From the NCBI GenBank assembly GCA_937884755.1, contig CAKZYJ010000113.1, forward strand, positions 1 through 64,000: a stretch of 64,000 bases of DNA, written 5' to 3'. Position numbers and translations under genes: made by a program. Under the pieces are notes generated by a model. It was not told where the DNA came from and searched no databases. It saw only the letters and a list, made by a program, of their open reading frames with translations. Shown one piece after another: positions 38,738 to 49,267 of this stretch (position 1 is its first letter; the number at the start of each line of letters is the position of its first letter). This DNA comes from an uncultured Flammeovirgaceae bacterium (GTDB lineage Bacteria; Bacteroidota; Bacteroidia; Cytophagales; Cyclobacteriaceae).

Positions 38738-39338
38738 CCCCTTTCTTCTTCAGCATTTCGCCTAGATTAACGGAGTGATCAGGTAAAATATCAAACGGTT
38801 TGTGCCAATCACGCATTAGCCAGTCTTTGTCATTTTCGGCAATAATCACTAACTGAGAAGCTGATAGTATCCAGATGACTTTCTTTACACCGAAATCCAG
38901 CAGTTTCTGGGTTTTTTTTCGCAAGTACTCTTCTGACTTTAAATCAGTTAAATCTGCTTTGGTATCTACTTCAATGACTACTTCTGGTGAGATATTGAGA
39001 TATCTGTCGGCAGGAGTAACCTCCTTTATTTGATCTGAGCGATAGATAGCTATGTCAGCAGCTAGGTTATTTCTTTTAGAAAGGTGTAATCCAGCCTCAT
39101 TAGTATAAAACTCGTAGTCACTTTCGTCTACGTGCTTATAAAGGTATTTAAGTACTAAGTTTATGATAACTACTTGCAAATGACTACTTCCTATAATATC
39201 ATCTAGCGTTTTTTTATTTTTGATTACTTCCCGGTAGCCAGCGTAGTAAATGGGCTGGCCATCCATCTCTTCGTAGATCAACTCTCGGGAGATTTCTTTT
39301 TTCTTAGAAGGCTTTTTAGCCTGAAAAGTAGAAGCCAT
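38730..39338 (-). CDS. Uma2 family (DUF820) endonuclease-like protein
   Basis: PEVVIEVDTKADLTDLKSEEYLRKKTQKLLDFGVKKVIWIL. Confidence 0.8.
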   Translation of the reverse strand: MASTFQAKKPSKKKEISRELIYEEMDGQPIYYAGYREVIKNKKTLDDIIGSSHLQVVIINLVLKYLYKHVDESDYEFYTNEAGLHLSKRNNLAADIAIYRSDQIKEVTPADRYLNISPEVVIEVDTKADLTDLKSEEYLRKKTQKLLDFGVKKVIWILSASQLVIIAENDKDWLMRDWHKPFDILPDHSVNLGEMLKKKGVK

Positions 39339-39427
39339 ACATCTGAATTTTTAGAAAAGATACAAAAGCAGTAATAGTAAAACACGTTTCCCCGAAAATT
39401 CGTTGGATGAATACCTAGCAGTTCTCA

Positions 39428-39458
39428 TTGGAATCGCTACGAATTATTGATAATTTTG
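39428..39458 (+). promoter_or_regulatory. Bacteroidota-type promoter TTG-N20-TAATTTTG
   Basis: TTG 39428-39430 and TAATTTTG 39451-39458, upstream of ATG 39485. Confidence 0.65.
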
Positions 39459-39484
39459 CCTATTACCCGATAAATTTCAGTGCT

Positions 39485-40549
39485 ATGATACAGACGTTGG
39501 ATATCTCAGTAACCCGTACTTCTCAATCCAAGATCAGTCAGGTTGACTTTCAGGATATTCAGTTCGGAAAAATCTATTCCGATCATATTTTTATTGCCGA
39601 CTACGACGGCCAGCAGTGGAGTGATTTACGAATCGAACCCTTTGCCAACTTAACTATGAGTCCGGCTACATCGGTGCTGCACTACGGGCAGTCAATTTTT
39701 GAAGGGCTAAAAGCCTACAAAAATGAAGCTGGTGAAGCTTTGATCTTCCGACCTGATCGTAATGCGGCTCGTTTTAATAAATCAGCCGTGCGGATGTGTA
39801 TGCCCGAAATACCTGAAGATATATTTTTGGGTGGTATGCGCGAGTTGATCAAACTGGATAAAGACTGGATTCCCGACCGGATTGGTACATCGCTCTACAT
39901 TCGTCCCTTCATGATTGCTACCGACGAGTATATCGGGGTTCGCCCTTCGCAAACTTATCGTTTTATGATTTTCACCGGACCCGTAGGTGCCTATTACAGT
40001 AAACCCGTCCGTGTGAAAGTAGAGAAAAAATTTGTACGAGCGGCTGAGGGTGGAACGGGCTTTGCCAAAACTGCCGGAAACTACGCTGGGTCGCTTTATC
40101 CCGCTCAACTCGCGGCTCAGCAAGGCTACGACCAGCTTATGTGGACCGATGCTAAGACCAATGAGTACATAGAAGAAGCCGGCACGATGAATCTGATGCT
40201 GGTAATTGACGATACGCTACTCACGCCGCCTACCAGCGGTACTATTCTGGATGGTATCACCCGCGATAGTATTTTAACCTTGGCGAAAGACTGGGGCATG
40301 AAAATCGAAGTGCGAAAAGTTTCAGTAAGTGAAATTGTGCAAGCCATTGAGCAAAACCGCCTACAAGAAGCCTTCGGAGCGGGTACGGCCGCTACGGTAG
40401 CCCACATCCGGACCATTGCCAACGAAGGTATTGATTATGAGCTACCAGCTATCGAAGATCGGGAATTCTCCAACAAAGTGTTGAAAGCTCTAGACGACAT
40501 CAAATACGGTCGTACCGAAGACACGCACGGTTGGGTAATGAAAGTATAA
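39485..40549 (+). CDS. ilvE: Branched-chain amino acid aminotransferase
   Basis: LHYGQSIFEGLKAYKNEAGEALIFRPDRNAARFNKSAVRMCMP, EEAGTMNLMLVI, EAFGAGTAATV; ATG 39485 chosen because ORF start 39428 overlaps the promoter. Confidence 0.92.
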   Translation: MIQTLDISVTRTSQSKISQVDFQDIQFGKIYSDHIFIADYDGQQWSDLRIEPFANLTMSPATSVLHYGQSIFEGLKAYKNEAGEALIFRPDRNAARFNKSAVRMCMPEIPEDIFLGGMRELIKLDKDWIPDRIGTSLYIRPFMIATDEYIGVRPSQTYRFMIFTGPVGAYYSKPVRVKVEKKFVRAAEGGTGFAKTAGNYAGSLYPAQLAAQQGYDQLMWTDAKTNEYIEEAGTMNLMLVIDDTLLTPPTSGTILDGITRDSILTLAKDWGMKIEVRKVSVSEIVQAIEQNRLQEAFGAGTAATVAHIRTIANEGIDYELPAIEDREFSNKVLKALDDIKYGRTEDTHGWVMKV

Positions 40550-40644
40550 ATGGATGATTGAATGAAGGAATGAGTTTTAAAAGCTTATTCACTCTTTCTA
40601 ATACTCAATCGTTAAAGTTCTAACATTCAATCATTATTAAGAAT

Positions 40645-41722
40645 ATGACTACAGATCAGTTGAAAGAATTGAAAGCCAGAGTAGAGGCTTTGAGGGGGTA
40701 TCTTTGACTACGACCACAAGAAAGCCGAAATAGACGACGAGCAGAAACTCACGCTGCAACCTGATTTCTGGAATGATCCGAAGGAGGCTGAAAAATTGAT
40801 GAAAAGCATCCAGACTAAGAAGATTTGGACCGATAGCTACGAAAAAGCTAAAACCGCTTACGACGATCTGGAAACACTCTACGAATTCTACGAGATGGAC
40901 GAAGTAAGTGAAGCCGATATTGAGCAGGAGCGGAAAAAAGCGGAGAAGATTATCGAGGATTTGGAGTTCAAGAAAATGCTGAGTGGGGAAGAAGATCAGC
41001 TTAGTGCGGTGCTACAGATTAATCCAGGAGCAGGTGGTACCGAAAGCCAGGATTGGGCTTAGATTCTAATGCGAATGTACATTATGTGGGGGGAGAAAAA
41101 CGGCTACGGAGTGAAGCAGGTTGATTTTCAGCCTGGTGATACAGCCGGTATTAAATCAGTCACTTTGGAGTTCAGTGGTGATTTTGCTTACGGCAACCTG
41201 AAATCTGAAAACGGAGTACACCGACTGGTGCGGATTTCTCCCTTTAATGCGAACGGAAAACGGCAAACTTCTTTCGCCTCGGCCTACGTGTATCCGGTAA
41301 TCGACGATTCGATTGAGATTGAAGTTAATCCGGCAGATATTACCTGGGAAACCTATCGCTCGGGCGGAGCCGGTGGGCAAAATGTAAACAAAGTGGAAAC
41401 GGCGGTTCGCCTTCGGCACGCACCTTCAGGAATCGTAGTAGAATGTCAGCAGGAGCGCTCGCAGCTACAAAACAAAGAGAAGGCCATGCAACTGCTAAAA
41501 TCGCGATTGTATCAGCAGGAGGTTGAGCGGCGTAATAAGGAGCGTGACGAAATTGAGAGCAATAAAAGTAATATTGATTTTGGCTCACAAATCCGCAACT
41601 ACGTACTGCATCCCTACAAACTGGTGAAAGATGTGCGCACCGGTACTGAAACCTCCGATGTGCAGGCCGTATTAGATGGCGATCTCGACGCATTCATCAA
41701 AGCGTATTTAATGGAGCAGTAA
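40645..41722 (+). CDS. prfB: Peptide chain release factor 2 with programmed +1 frameshift (40705) and an additional in-frame TAG at 41060-41062
   Basis: AGGGGGTATCTTTGAC frameshift site; [59 protein letters not shown] motif. Confidence 0.9.
40691..40708 (+). promoter_or_regulatory. Programmed ribosomal frameshift site of prfB
   Basis: Shine-Dalgarno-like AGGGGG followed by TAT CTT TGA C; downstream +1 frame continues [13 protein letters not shown]. Confidence 0.93.
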
Positions 41723-41772
41723 AAAACCAACCGAAGCGAGTTCTCAGTGCGATTAAGCGGTAGCAGCTTAAT

Positions 41773-41982
41773 CTACTTTGCAAAGTCTTGAATTATTTTC
41801 CCACTAAAAGCCGGAATATAATCCTGATTACGGCCGGTAACAATTCTTTGGTCTACCTTACTTTCTTGTCCACCCAATTCGCCCCAGTATCTTCCAGTGC
41901 TTGTTTGGTTTTTTTCAGATCCACTTGCTCAAAACCGTCGGTCACCCGAAAAATGAATATCAAATTTTCTCCTTGTAACCAT
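41773..41982 (-). pseudogene. Remnant of PfpI/DJ-1-type class I glutamine amidotransferase-like gene
   Basis: Minus strand encodes TDGFEQVDLKKTKQALEDTGANWVDKKV in one frame and DQRIVTGRNQDYIPAFSGKIIQDFAK* in another; catalytic Cys region absent. Confidence 0.65.
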
Positions 41983-42091
41983 CTGTAAGTGAGCTAGATA
42001 TTGTTTCCCTCATATCTGTTTCTACACAATTTCCCCATTTTTTGTAAACCTTTGTCTGTATTATCGTACAGTATTATTTACCTCTATATCA

Positions 42092-43267
42092 ATGGCAACC
42101 AATCAAACCATATATACCTTTCAGTTTGGTCTGCTGTGTTTGAGTTCGTTTTTATTCTTCTCCAGCTTTAATATGATTATTCCAGAGCTTCCGGCTTACC
42201 TGGACCAGATGGGCGGAGGAGAATACAAAGGACTCATTATTGCCCTATTTACCTTAACCGCGGGCCTATCCCGTCCGTTTAGTGGCAAGCTGGCCGATAC
42301 GGTAGGGCGAATCCCAATTATGATCTTCGGGGCGGTTATTTGCTTCATCTGTGGTTTTCTGTACCCAATTGCTACTACTGTTTTCTGGTTTCTGGCACTA
42401 CGGTTCTTCCATGGACTTTCTACCGGATTCAAGCCTACCGGAACGGCCGCTTACGTAGCTGATGTGATTCCAGCCAACCGCCGGGGTGAAGCAATGGGGG
42501 TACTGGGATTGTGCGGGAGCTTAGGTATGGCGGGTGGTCCGGCTATCGGGAGCACTCTGGCTAACATTTATTCGTTGCAAGTGACATTTTACGCATCTTC
42601 GGCATCGGCCATTCTTTCGGTACTAATTTTGGTAGGAATGCACGAAACATTAGTTGATCGTCAGCCTTTTCGCTTCAAACTACTGAGGCTTGACTGGAGC
42701 GAGGTGTTCGAGCCTCGGGTATGGGCGCCCTGCGTAGTGATGTTGCTCACCACTTACTCATTTGGAGTTGCTCTTACCCTACTGCCCGACCAAAGCGACG
42801 CGATGGGTATTGAAAACCGGGGACTGGTCTTTATGTACATGACAATTGCATCAGTAGCAGTACGCTTCTTTGCTGGTAAGGCTTCCGACCGCTACGGACG
42901 GGTGATTGTGCTGAAGTGGGCGGCATTTATTCTGGTAATAGGCTGTTTATTTCTCGGCTACGCTCCTTCAGGATACTGGCTGTTAGTAGCGGGCGTATTC
43001 TTCGGGTTGGCGGTTGGTATGAATACTCCTACCATTTACGCCTGGACTATTGATTTGAGCCATCCCCAGCGACGGGGGCGAGCTATTGCTACAATGTATA
43101 TTTCACTGGAAATAGGCATTGGATTAGGGGCTTTAACGTCCGGATGGATGTATGGTAATCAGCTTGAGCGCTTGCCCTATGCATTTATAGTAGCCAGCGT
43201 GTTATCATTCTTAGCACTGGTATTTATGATAGCCGCCAGGCCTCAACTAAAAACCGCTAAGGCATAA
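42092..43267 (+). CDS. MFS transporter
   Basis: 12-TM-like ORF with GKLADTVGRIPIMIFG and GKASDRYGRVIVLK loop motifs. Confidence 0.9.
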   Translation: MATNQTIYTFQFGLLCLSSFLFFSSFNMIIPELPAYLDQMGGGEYKGLIIALFTLTAGLSRPFSGKLADTVGRIPIMIFGAVICFICGFLYPIATTVFWFLALRFFHGLSTGFKPTGTAAYVADVIPANRRGEAMGVLGLCGSLGMAGGPAIGSTLANIYSLQVTFYASSASAILSVLILVGMHETLVDRQPFRFKLLRLDWSEVFEPRVWAPCVVMLLTTYSFGVALTLLPDQSDAMGIENRGLVFMYMTIASVAVRFFAGKASDRYGRVIVLKWAAFILVIGCLFLGYAPSGYWLLVAGVFFGLAVGMNTPTIYAWTIDLSHPQRRGRAIATMYISLEIGIGLGALTSGWMYGNQLERLPYAFIVASVLSFLALVFMIAARPQLKTAKA

Positions 43268-43304
43268 AAAAACCGCCAAAAGCTTGTGCCTTAGGCGGTT
43301 CGGA
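43268..43304 (-). terminator. Intrinsic terminator AACCGCCTAAGGC..TTTTGGCGGTTTTTTT
   Basis: AACCGCC/GGCGGTT stem with T7 on minus strand between convergent genes. Confidence 0.7.
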
Positions 43305-43327
43305 GTAACTATCTATTACAGTATTAT

Positions 43328-43945
43328 CTAAAACAATTCGTAGCCTACCGTCAGTATCCAAAGCTGGTTTCGCAAATCGGTATTGAAAGTCTGGCCACCA
43401 AAGCTCACTTCATCACCTAGTACACTCAGGTTATTTTCGTAGCGAAGGTCAAAGTTTATTTTAGAAATATCTACTCCTATTCCTGCTTGAAAACCTACTG
43501 TTGCGTTACTGTAATTTTCTTCGATCTCTTGCTGGGCATTACCGTCACGAACATCAGAGTTTAACAGAAAACTAAATGAAGGACCAGCATTCAATCGCAG
43601 TAATGGACCAATCTTAAAACCAAGCATCACCGGTACGTCAATTTTATTATAACGCAAGCTTTTTATTTGATCAACATTAGCGTTAACATCATCACTATCG
43701 ATGACGATCTCACCACCGCTGGATGTAAACATTGCTTCGGGTTGTATATAAAAACCCAATACCGAAAAGCGAGCAAATAGGCCAGCGTGAAAACCAACAG
43801 CAGCTTCGCCGCCAGCAACTGCCTGGACATCCCTTTCGGTTAGTGTTGAGCGGTTTAATCCAATTTTAGGGCCTAATGTAGCGAACTGGCCGTAGCTAGC
43901 AAAAGATAGGCTTACGGCAATAAGTACTAAACACACCTGTTTCAT
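43328..43945 (-). CDS. Outer membrane beta-barrel (porin family) protein
   Basis: Signal peptide; ATLGPKIGLNRSTL, VGFHAGLFARF, FYIQPEAMFTSSG, terminal LWILTVGYELF. Confidence 0.85.
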   Translation of the reverse strand: MKQVCLVLIAVSLSFASYGQFATLGPKIGLNRSTLTERDVQAVAGGEAAVGFHAGLFARFSVLGFYIQPEAMFTSSGGEIVIDSDDVNANVDQIKSLRYNKIDVPVMLGFKIGPLLRLNAGPSFSFLLNSDVRDGNAQQEIEENYSNATVGFQAGIGVDISKINFDLRYENNLSVLGDEVSFGGQTFNTDLRNQLWILTVGYELF

Positions 43946-43997
43946 AGGAAAAAATTTTTGGTTGAAATTAATTAATGGTGTTTTTAAGTAGGTGTGG

Positions 43998-46900
43998 TCA
44001 AAAATCGTACCCTAATGTGAAATAGAAGCGAGGATCGTCAGCAACGATTCGGTCTTCAATAGGATAGGCTACGTCAAATTTAAGGTAATACCCCAATAGC
44101 ACGGTGCGAATACCTGCTCCGTAACTCATCAACCAAGGGTCTTTGAAGTTCTTAATTTCAGCAATGAACGGGCCTCCGTCTTCGATAACCTCGGTATTAA
44201 TACTGTTTTCTTCCTGGAAGGGGCTAGGGCCAGTCCAGGCTGATCCAATGTCGTAAAAGCCGATGAACTCGAGGTTTCGGAAAAAGTTAGAGGCAATAGG
44301 TCCCTGATAGAAGTAGCGGATCACCGGAAAGCGGAGCTCGGCCGTGAAGGTAAGGACATCGGTTCCGTTAAACTTATTGTAGTTAAAGCCCCGTAAATCT
44401 ACAAACTCAGTAAACAGGATGTTGCTATTATCTACGTTCGGTGTCATGGCCAGGGGATCATTTTCCTCGCCATTGCTATCAGTGCGGTTGAATATCCAGT
44501 TATGCATACCGCCCAGTAGGTAAGACTGTGGATTCGCTCCAAAGAAATTTCCGTAGTAAACCCGTCCTACTAGCGTGAGTTCACGATGAATTTTAAGGTA
44601 ATGGCGAATATCTACCTCAATGTTACTAAAGCTACGAGTGGCATCGTTTAGCCCCTGGTAGTGGGTGAAGAAAGCCCGCGCCCGGGTGCCTTCGTATTTA
44701 TTTAAACCATAGTTAAGTGTGTTATCGAACACCAAGCCGGATCTAATCCCACCAAAAAAGGTGGTGTTCTCAGTTTCGGCGGTGGGAGGAGTAGGAGAGG
44801 GGGTAGTAGATAAATCAATGTAGTGCGTATTGGCAATAAAGGGGTTAATCTCTAAGCGGGTAGACACATTAAACGGTACTGCAGCCCCCACCATAAAACG
44901 GTTTTTGGTGTACTTCTGAATATTGCGGTCATTTGCCTCGCGGTAGATGCCATCGCGTTCGTAACGGAACTGAAAGTCTACCCGGTTTTTCAGGTACTGA
45001 TATTCGGCAAATACGCTAGCACTGCGAAGATCAGTAAACTGCACAATACCCCCCGAGAAACGGTGGTTCTCCAACATATCATTCATCTGCACCTGAATGT
45101 GGAAGCCAAAGTTCCGTAGCGGATCTACCATGAGGGAAGTAACCACGTTGTCGGCGCTGAATCGGGTTTCGTAAGCCGTGGGTCCATCAATGCGAGTTTC
45201 ACGGCGCAGGCGGCGATAGCGTGAGAGAAAAGAGTTTCCGGCGCGGCGGTCCTGCTGCTCACTCTCGAACTCAAAATCATCGGTAGATACGGCAGTTTCG
45301 TCGCTTTCTGGCTCTACATCAAAGGTATAGTTTTCCGTATCAATCATACCTTCCTCCAGCGTTAACCGCTCTTTTCCAAACTCGTAGGAGTCGGTATTGA
45401 TAAAATTATCGGGTAAAGTATCGGTTTCAACTACAGGGGTGCTGTCCTGAAAAGACAGGCTATCTAACCTGGTATCGGTATCGGTATCAATAGTGAGAGA
45501 ATCGCGGGGAACAAATGGCTGGTCTACAGTAGCTGGATTGCTCTGAGCAGGCACGTTTCGCTTCCGTTGGCTCTCTAACAGCCGGTCAGATACCAGACGG
45601 GCCTGAATGGCTTGCTGTCGCTGGGTCTTTGGAGTAAATATACTCTGATCTAAGTTGATTCCGTCTTCCAGAAATACATAATCCCGTTCGTCGGCCAGCA
45701 TTACAAAAGCCAGCCGATTATTTTTAAAGTCAATATCAAAGTCCTGAATACTCACGGCGTAGTTAGAAACCTGGGTAAACAGACTATCACGAAGCTCATA
45801 CTGATATAGGTTGTAGATCCCCTGCTGGTCGCTCAGGTAATAAATAGTATTCTCGTCTTTCGGAATAGGCTTAATGTCCTTACTAATGGTATTGGTCACC
45901 CGGTTCAGTAACGAGTCAGTGGGACTTTGATCGGGATTATAAATGAAAATATTGAAGTTATCATCTATATCCTGATTTAGCTGAATATCTCGGGTTTTGG
46001 TTGGGGCAAAATACAGAGAGTCATTAGGACGGTTACTGCTAAAAATGATGTTATCACTCTCCGGCATAAAGCGAGGATACAGGTCGTCGTAAATATCAGT
46101 TGTAATTCGCTTGAAAGTATTACGGTTCGGATTATACAGAAATAGATCATTTTTACCGTTCAGGTCGGCACTCATCACAGCCAGTCGGCCACTCTCATTA
46201 AGGTCAAAGTACTTCACCTGATTAAAGCGGCGTAACTGAATAGTTCGTGTACGTTTACTTTCCCGGTTATGAATCCATAGGTAATTACGACCTTTTTCGT
46301 AGCCGACAATACCCAATGTTTGGTCGTTGGCCCAGTTCAGCAGAGGAAGGTTCTGATCAACATCCTGGTCAATCAGTTGAAAGCCAACCGAATGAACCTT
46401 CTTAGATTTTCGGCGTTCCAGATCGCGGACAATGACATTATACCGCCCGTTTTTGTTTTCAGAATAGGCTAGATAGCGGCCACTAGGGCTAAAGGCTACT
46501 TGGTTATATCTTAGCGATTTTCGATTTTTCTTACGCAGTCGGTCATCAGATTCTGGAAACTGGTACACATCGGAAGTTTGGGCAGCCATCTCGCCATAAA
46601 ACGATTGCCACTGTCGGCCAAATAGCTTAAAGGGAATGCCCAAGGTATTTACAATGCTACTTTCCTCGTTTCGGATGATACGGGTAAGGTTCAGAATATT
46701 GGATATGCTGCTGCGACCGTAGCGCACCGCAATAAAATTCCAAACCGATTGTCCAATAATAGCAGCATCTTCACCAGTATACCTGGTAAGCTTGATATTA
46801 CGGTTATCGTGAAACATTTCGCGGATGAAATCATCCATTTCGATACTCCAGCCTTGAGCAATATAGCGAGCGGCTCCCTGAATGAACCATTCAGGCAAGG

Positions 46901-47408
46901 TAAGTAGGTAGGCTGACTGAAACATATCGGTGAGACTGCCGCCGAACATCATGTCATTAATCAGCATTTCAGCAATCTGCTGTACCAACTCGTTCTTAAA
47001 CGCGATCATGCTTCCGGGATAGGCCACCTCCACCTGCGACTTCACAAAGTTGGTTTGCCCGCCTACGGTGAATGTTTTTCCTCGGACACCTACGTTGCTC
47101 TGTTGCAAGTCACCTACTGAGTTGTAGAGGAAAATTTTAGTTTTGGTGTAGGGGGCGTAGCCAATTACATCAGTAATTCGTTCAAATTCTTTTTCTAGGA
47201 ACTTGGCAGCAATAAGCGCATTATTTTGCCCACCTTCGTAAAAATAGATATCGAAATTGTCTGAGCTGTAGTAGCGCCAGTCGAAATTTTTAAACTGAAT
47301 CCGGTTTTTACCAAACCGGTCGCGATTAATTTGGGCGTATGATTCTACTACGAATCCGCTAAGTAGACTCACCAGAACCATCCATCTGATAAACTTCATT
47401 CCATTCAT
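43998..47408 (-). CDS. Large surface protein: peptidase-MA/TolB-like (PD40) repeats plus C-terminal outer membrane barrel
   Basis: Signal peptide; YSSDNFDIYFYEGGQN, repeated blades (FSPSGRYLAYSENKNGRYNVIVRDLE..., FSSNRPNDSLY), terminal DPRFYFTLGYDF. Confidence 0.8.
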   Translation of the reverse strand: MNGMKFIRWMVLVSLLSGFVVESYAQINRDRFGKNRIQFKNFDWRYYSSDNFDIYFYEGGQNNALIAAKFLEKEFERITDVIGYAPYTKTKIFLYNSVGDLQQSNVGVRGKTFTVGGQTNFVKSQVEVAYPGSMIAFKNELVQQIAEMLINDMMFGGSLTDMFQSAYLLTLPEWFIQGAARYIAQGWSIEMDDFIREMFHDNRNIKLTRYTGEDAAIIGQSVWNFIAVRYGRSSISNILNLTRIIRNEESSIVNTLGIPFKLFGRQWQSFYGEMAAQTSDVYQFPESDDRLRKKNRKSLRYNQVAFSPSGRYLAYSENKNGRYNVIVRDLERRKSKKVHSVGFQLIDQDVDQNLPLLNWANDQTLGIVGYEKGRNYLWIHNRESKRTRTIQLRRFNQVKYFDLNESGRLAVMSADLNGKNDLFLYNPNRNTFKRITTDIYDDLYPRFMPESDNIIFSSNRPNDSLYFAPTKTRDIQLNQDIDDNFNIFIYNPDQSPTDSLLNRVTNTISKDIKPIPKDENTIYYLSDQQGIYNLYQYELRDSLFTQVSNYAVSIQDFDIDFKNNRLAFVMLADERDYVFLEDGINLDQSIFTPKTQRQQAIQARLVSDRLLESQRKRNVPAQSNPATVDQPFVPRDSLTIDTDTDTRLDSLSFQDSTPVVETDTLPDNFINTDSYEFGKERLTLEEGMIDTENYTFDVEPESDETAVSTDDFEFESEQQDRRAGNSFLSRYRRLRRETRIDGPTAYETRFSADNVVTSLMVDPLRNFGFHIQVQMNDMLENHRFSGGIVQFTDLRSASVFAEYQYLKNRVDFQFRYERDGIYREANDRNIQKYTKNRFMVGAAVPFNVSTRLEINPFIANTHYIDLSTTPSPTPPTAETENTTFFGGIRSGLVFDNTLNYGLNKYEGTRARAFFTHYQGLNDATRSFSNIEVDIRHYLKIHRELTLVGRVYYGNFFGANPQSYLLGGMHNWIFNRTDSNGEENDPLAMTPNVDNSNILFTEFVDLRGFNYNKFNGTDVLTFTAELRFPVIRYFYQGPIASNFFRNLEFIGFYDIGSAWTGPSPFQEENSINTEVIEDGGPFIAEIKNFKDPWLMSYGAGIRTVLLGYYLKFDVAYPIEDRIVADDPRFYFTLGYDF

Positions 47409-48472
47409 TAGCTTACTGCATGGTAATAACGTTCGAAACGTTGAATGTTAACTTCTTCGTCTAAGGGTTTTTGTTCTAATAAAAATTCAACAAACTGATT
47501 GGCAAAGTAAGGAGTTAATGATACACCCTTAGTGCCTAACCCATTGAAAATACCGATTGTTTGGTGATAAGGATGTAATCCGATAAAAGGCCGCCGGTCG
47601 CTGGTAGCCGGACGAACTCCTGCCCAGTGGTCAACCACCTGGTAGGGCATGTTTATCAGCCTCTCCAGCTTCTCTTCCAGCGTGGTTCGTCCCTTAGTTG
47701 TAGGCGAAAAACTTAAATCCTGATGATCGTAGGTAGCGCCTACTTTGTACTTATCACCAAATGGCATTATAAAAACTCCTCTATTAAAGACGATGTTACT
47801 CTTTTTTCCGGTATCAATCATGAGCATCTCCCCTTTTACGGGCCGATCAGGCAGCCAGTGAAAGAAAGAATTGCGGTATCCGTCGGCTCCGTCACAAAAG
47901 ATGAGCCGCTGCGCCCGTATATCTCCGTACTGAACCCCAGTCTTTTTGGGGCGTACCTGGGTAACGTCAAAAATATCTTCCTGGTATACCCGCTGCGCAC
48001 GAAAGTACTGTTGCATACTATCTAAGAATATTGGTAAATCGAGATAGCCCGACTGCTGAAGCATAATGCCCCCGAGCGAATCATGGATAAATTCGCCGTA
48101 CTGGCTCTGCTGATATACCTCAGCAATATAATGTTGATAGGCCGGTTGAGCTGCCTGGGTACTCCATTCGGTACGTTCGGCATTAGAAACGAAGGGGCGG
48201 TAAATCGGAAGTGGATGAAGAAATTTAGTGTAGGTGATGCCTTCCAGTTGACGATAGAAAAGCTCAATCATCGGGAAAATAGCATCGGCTTGCCAGGTTT
48301 TCACCATCTTGCGTCCGGTAATAGGGTTATACAACCCGGCAGCCGCCCGGGAAGAGGTTTCAGCTTTAGTTTGATTGATGATACGAATCTGGCAACCTGC
48401 CTGCATGAGTTGGTAGGCCAGTACCGAACCGGCTAATCCCTGACCTACCAATAGTATATCTACTTTTACCAT
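47408..48472 (-). CDS. FAD-dependent oxidoreductase (DAO family)
   Basis: Rossmann VDILLVGQGLAGSVLAYQL, AGVRPATSDRRPFIG, FNGLGTKGVSLTPYFA. Confidence 0.85.
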   Translation of the reverse strand: MVKVDILLVGQGLAGSVLAYQLMQAGCQIRIINQTKAETSSRAAAGLYNPITGRKMVKTWQADAIFPMIELFYRQLEGITYTKFLHPLPIYRPFVSNAERTEWSTQAAQPAYQHYIAEVYQQSQYGEFIHDSLGGIMLQQSGYLDLPIFLDSMQQYFRAQRVYQEDIFDVTQVRPKKTGVQYGDIRAQRLIFCDGADGYRNSFFHWLPDRPVKGEMLMIDTGKKSNIVFNRGVFIMPFGDKYKVGATYDHQDLSFSPTTKGRTTLEEKLERLINMPYQVVDHWAGVRPATSDRRPFIGLHPYHQTIGIFNGLGTKGVSLTPYFANQFVEFLLEQKPLDEEVNIQRFERYYHAVS

Positions 48473-48503
48473 ATTTTTGTAAACCTTAGCGTAAGTTGAT
48501 AAG

Positions 48504-49229
48504 TTGCCAAAAAAACTATTGACGTACCCAGTTAAATATATTCCCAACATTATTACGCTGAGCAATCTGCTGATCGGGTGCTTTGGTATTGTGGCCGCTA
48601 GCCAGGGTAATCTAGAAATGGCCGCTTACTTCATCTGGATTGCCGCTCTGCTGGACTTTGCCGATGGCCTGGTAGCCCGAGCGCTTAAAGCCTACTCTAC
48701 CATCGGTGCCGATTTAGATTCACTGGCCGATATGGTAAGTTTCGGGGTACTTCCTTCCTTTATCATGTTCGGGTTAATCCAAAACTCTACAGGACTGGAG
48801 AATACCTGGATACCTTACATAGCCTTCTCTATTGCGGCTTTCTCGGCCCTACGGTTAGCTATTTTTAATGTAGATACCCGTCAGAAAGATAAATTTATTG
48901 GTCTGCCTACTCCAGCGAGTGCCCTACTGATAAGCGCTTTGCCACTAGGTACCTTAGCCTGGTTTCAGACATTAATTGCCAGTCCGGCCTTTCTGATTGT
49001 ATTAACCCTGGTTGACGCTTACCTACTGGTAGCTAACCTTGAGTTGCTAGCATTTAAATTTAAGAATTACAGTTGGGCCGAAAATAAGCTTAAGTACGTA
49101 TTTATGGCTATCTCTATTGTACTATTTATCTTGTTTCGTGCGGTAGCTATTCCCATCGTCACGCTACTTTATATCCTCCTTTCGCTTATTGTCTCCACAA
49201 AGTCGGAGGCAGAACCCCAAACCCGCTAG
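48504..49229 (+). CDS. pssA: CDP-diacylglycerol--serine O-phosphatidyltransferase
   Basis: CDP-alcohol phosphatidyltransferase motif DFADGLVARALKAYSTIGADLDSLADMVSFG; TTG start. Confidence 0.9.
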   Translation: MPKKLLTYPVKYIPNIITLSNLLIGCFGIVAASQGNLEMAAYFIWIAALLDFADGLVARALKAYSTIGADLDSLADMVSFGVLPSFIMFGLIQNSTGLENTWIPYIAFSIAAFSALRLAIFNVDTRQKDKFIGLPTPASALLISALPLGTLAWFQTLIASPAFLIVLTLVDAYLLVANLELLAFKFKNYSWAENKLKYVFMAISIVLFILFRAVAIPIVTLLYILLSLIVSTKSEAEPQTR

Positions 49230-49267
49230 AAAATTTTTTATTTTTGGCGCATTAAAAACTTACGCGC

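Noticed and set aside
41788-41988. 66-aa plus-strand ORF after prfB
   Set aside because: Antisense to the PfpI-like pseudogene remnant, which explains the sequence better.
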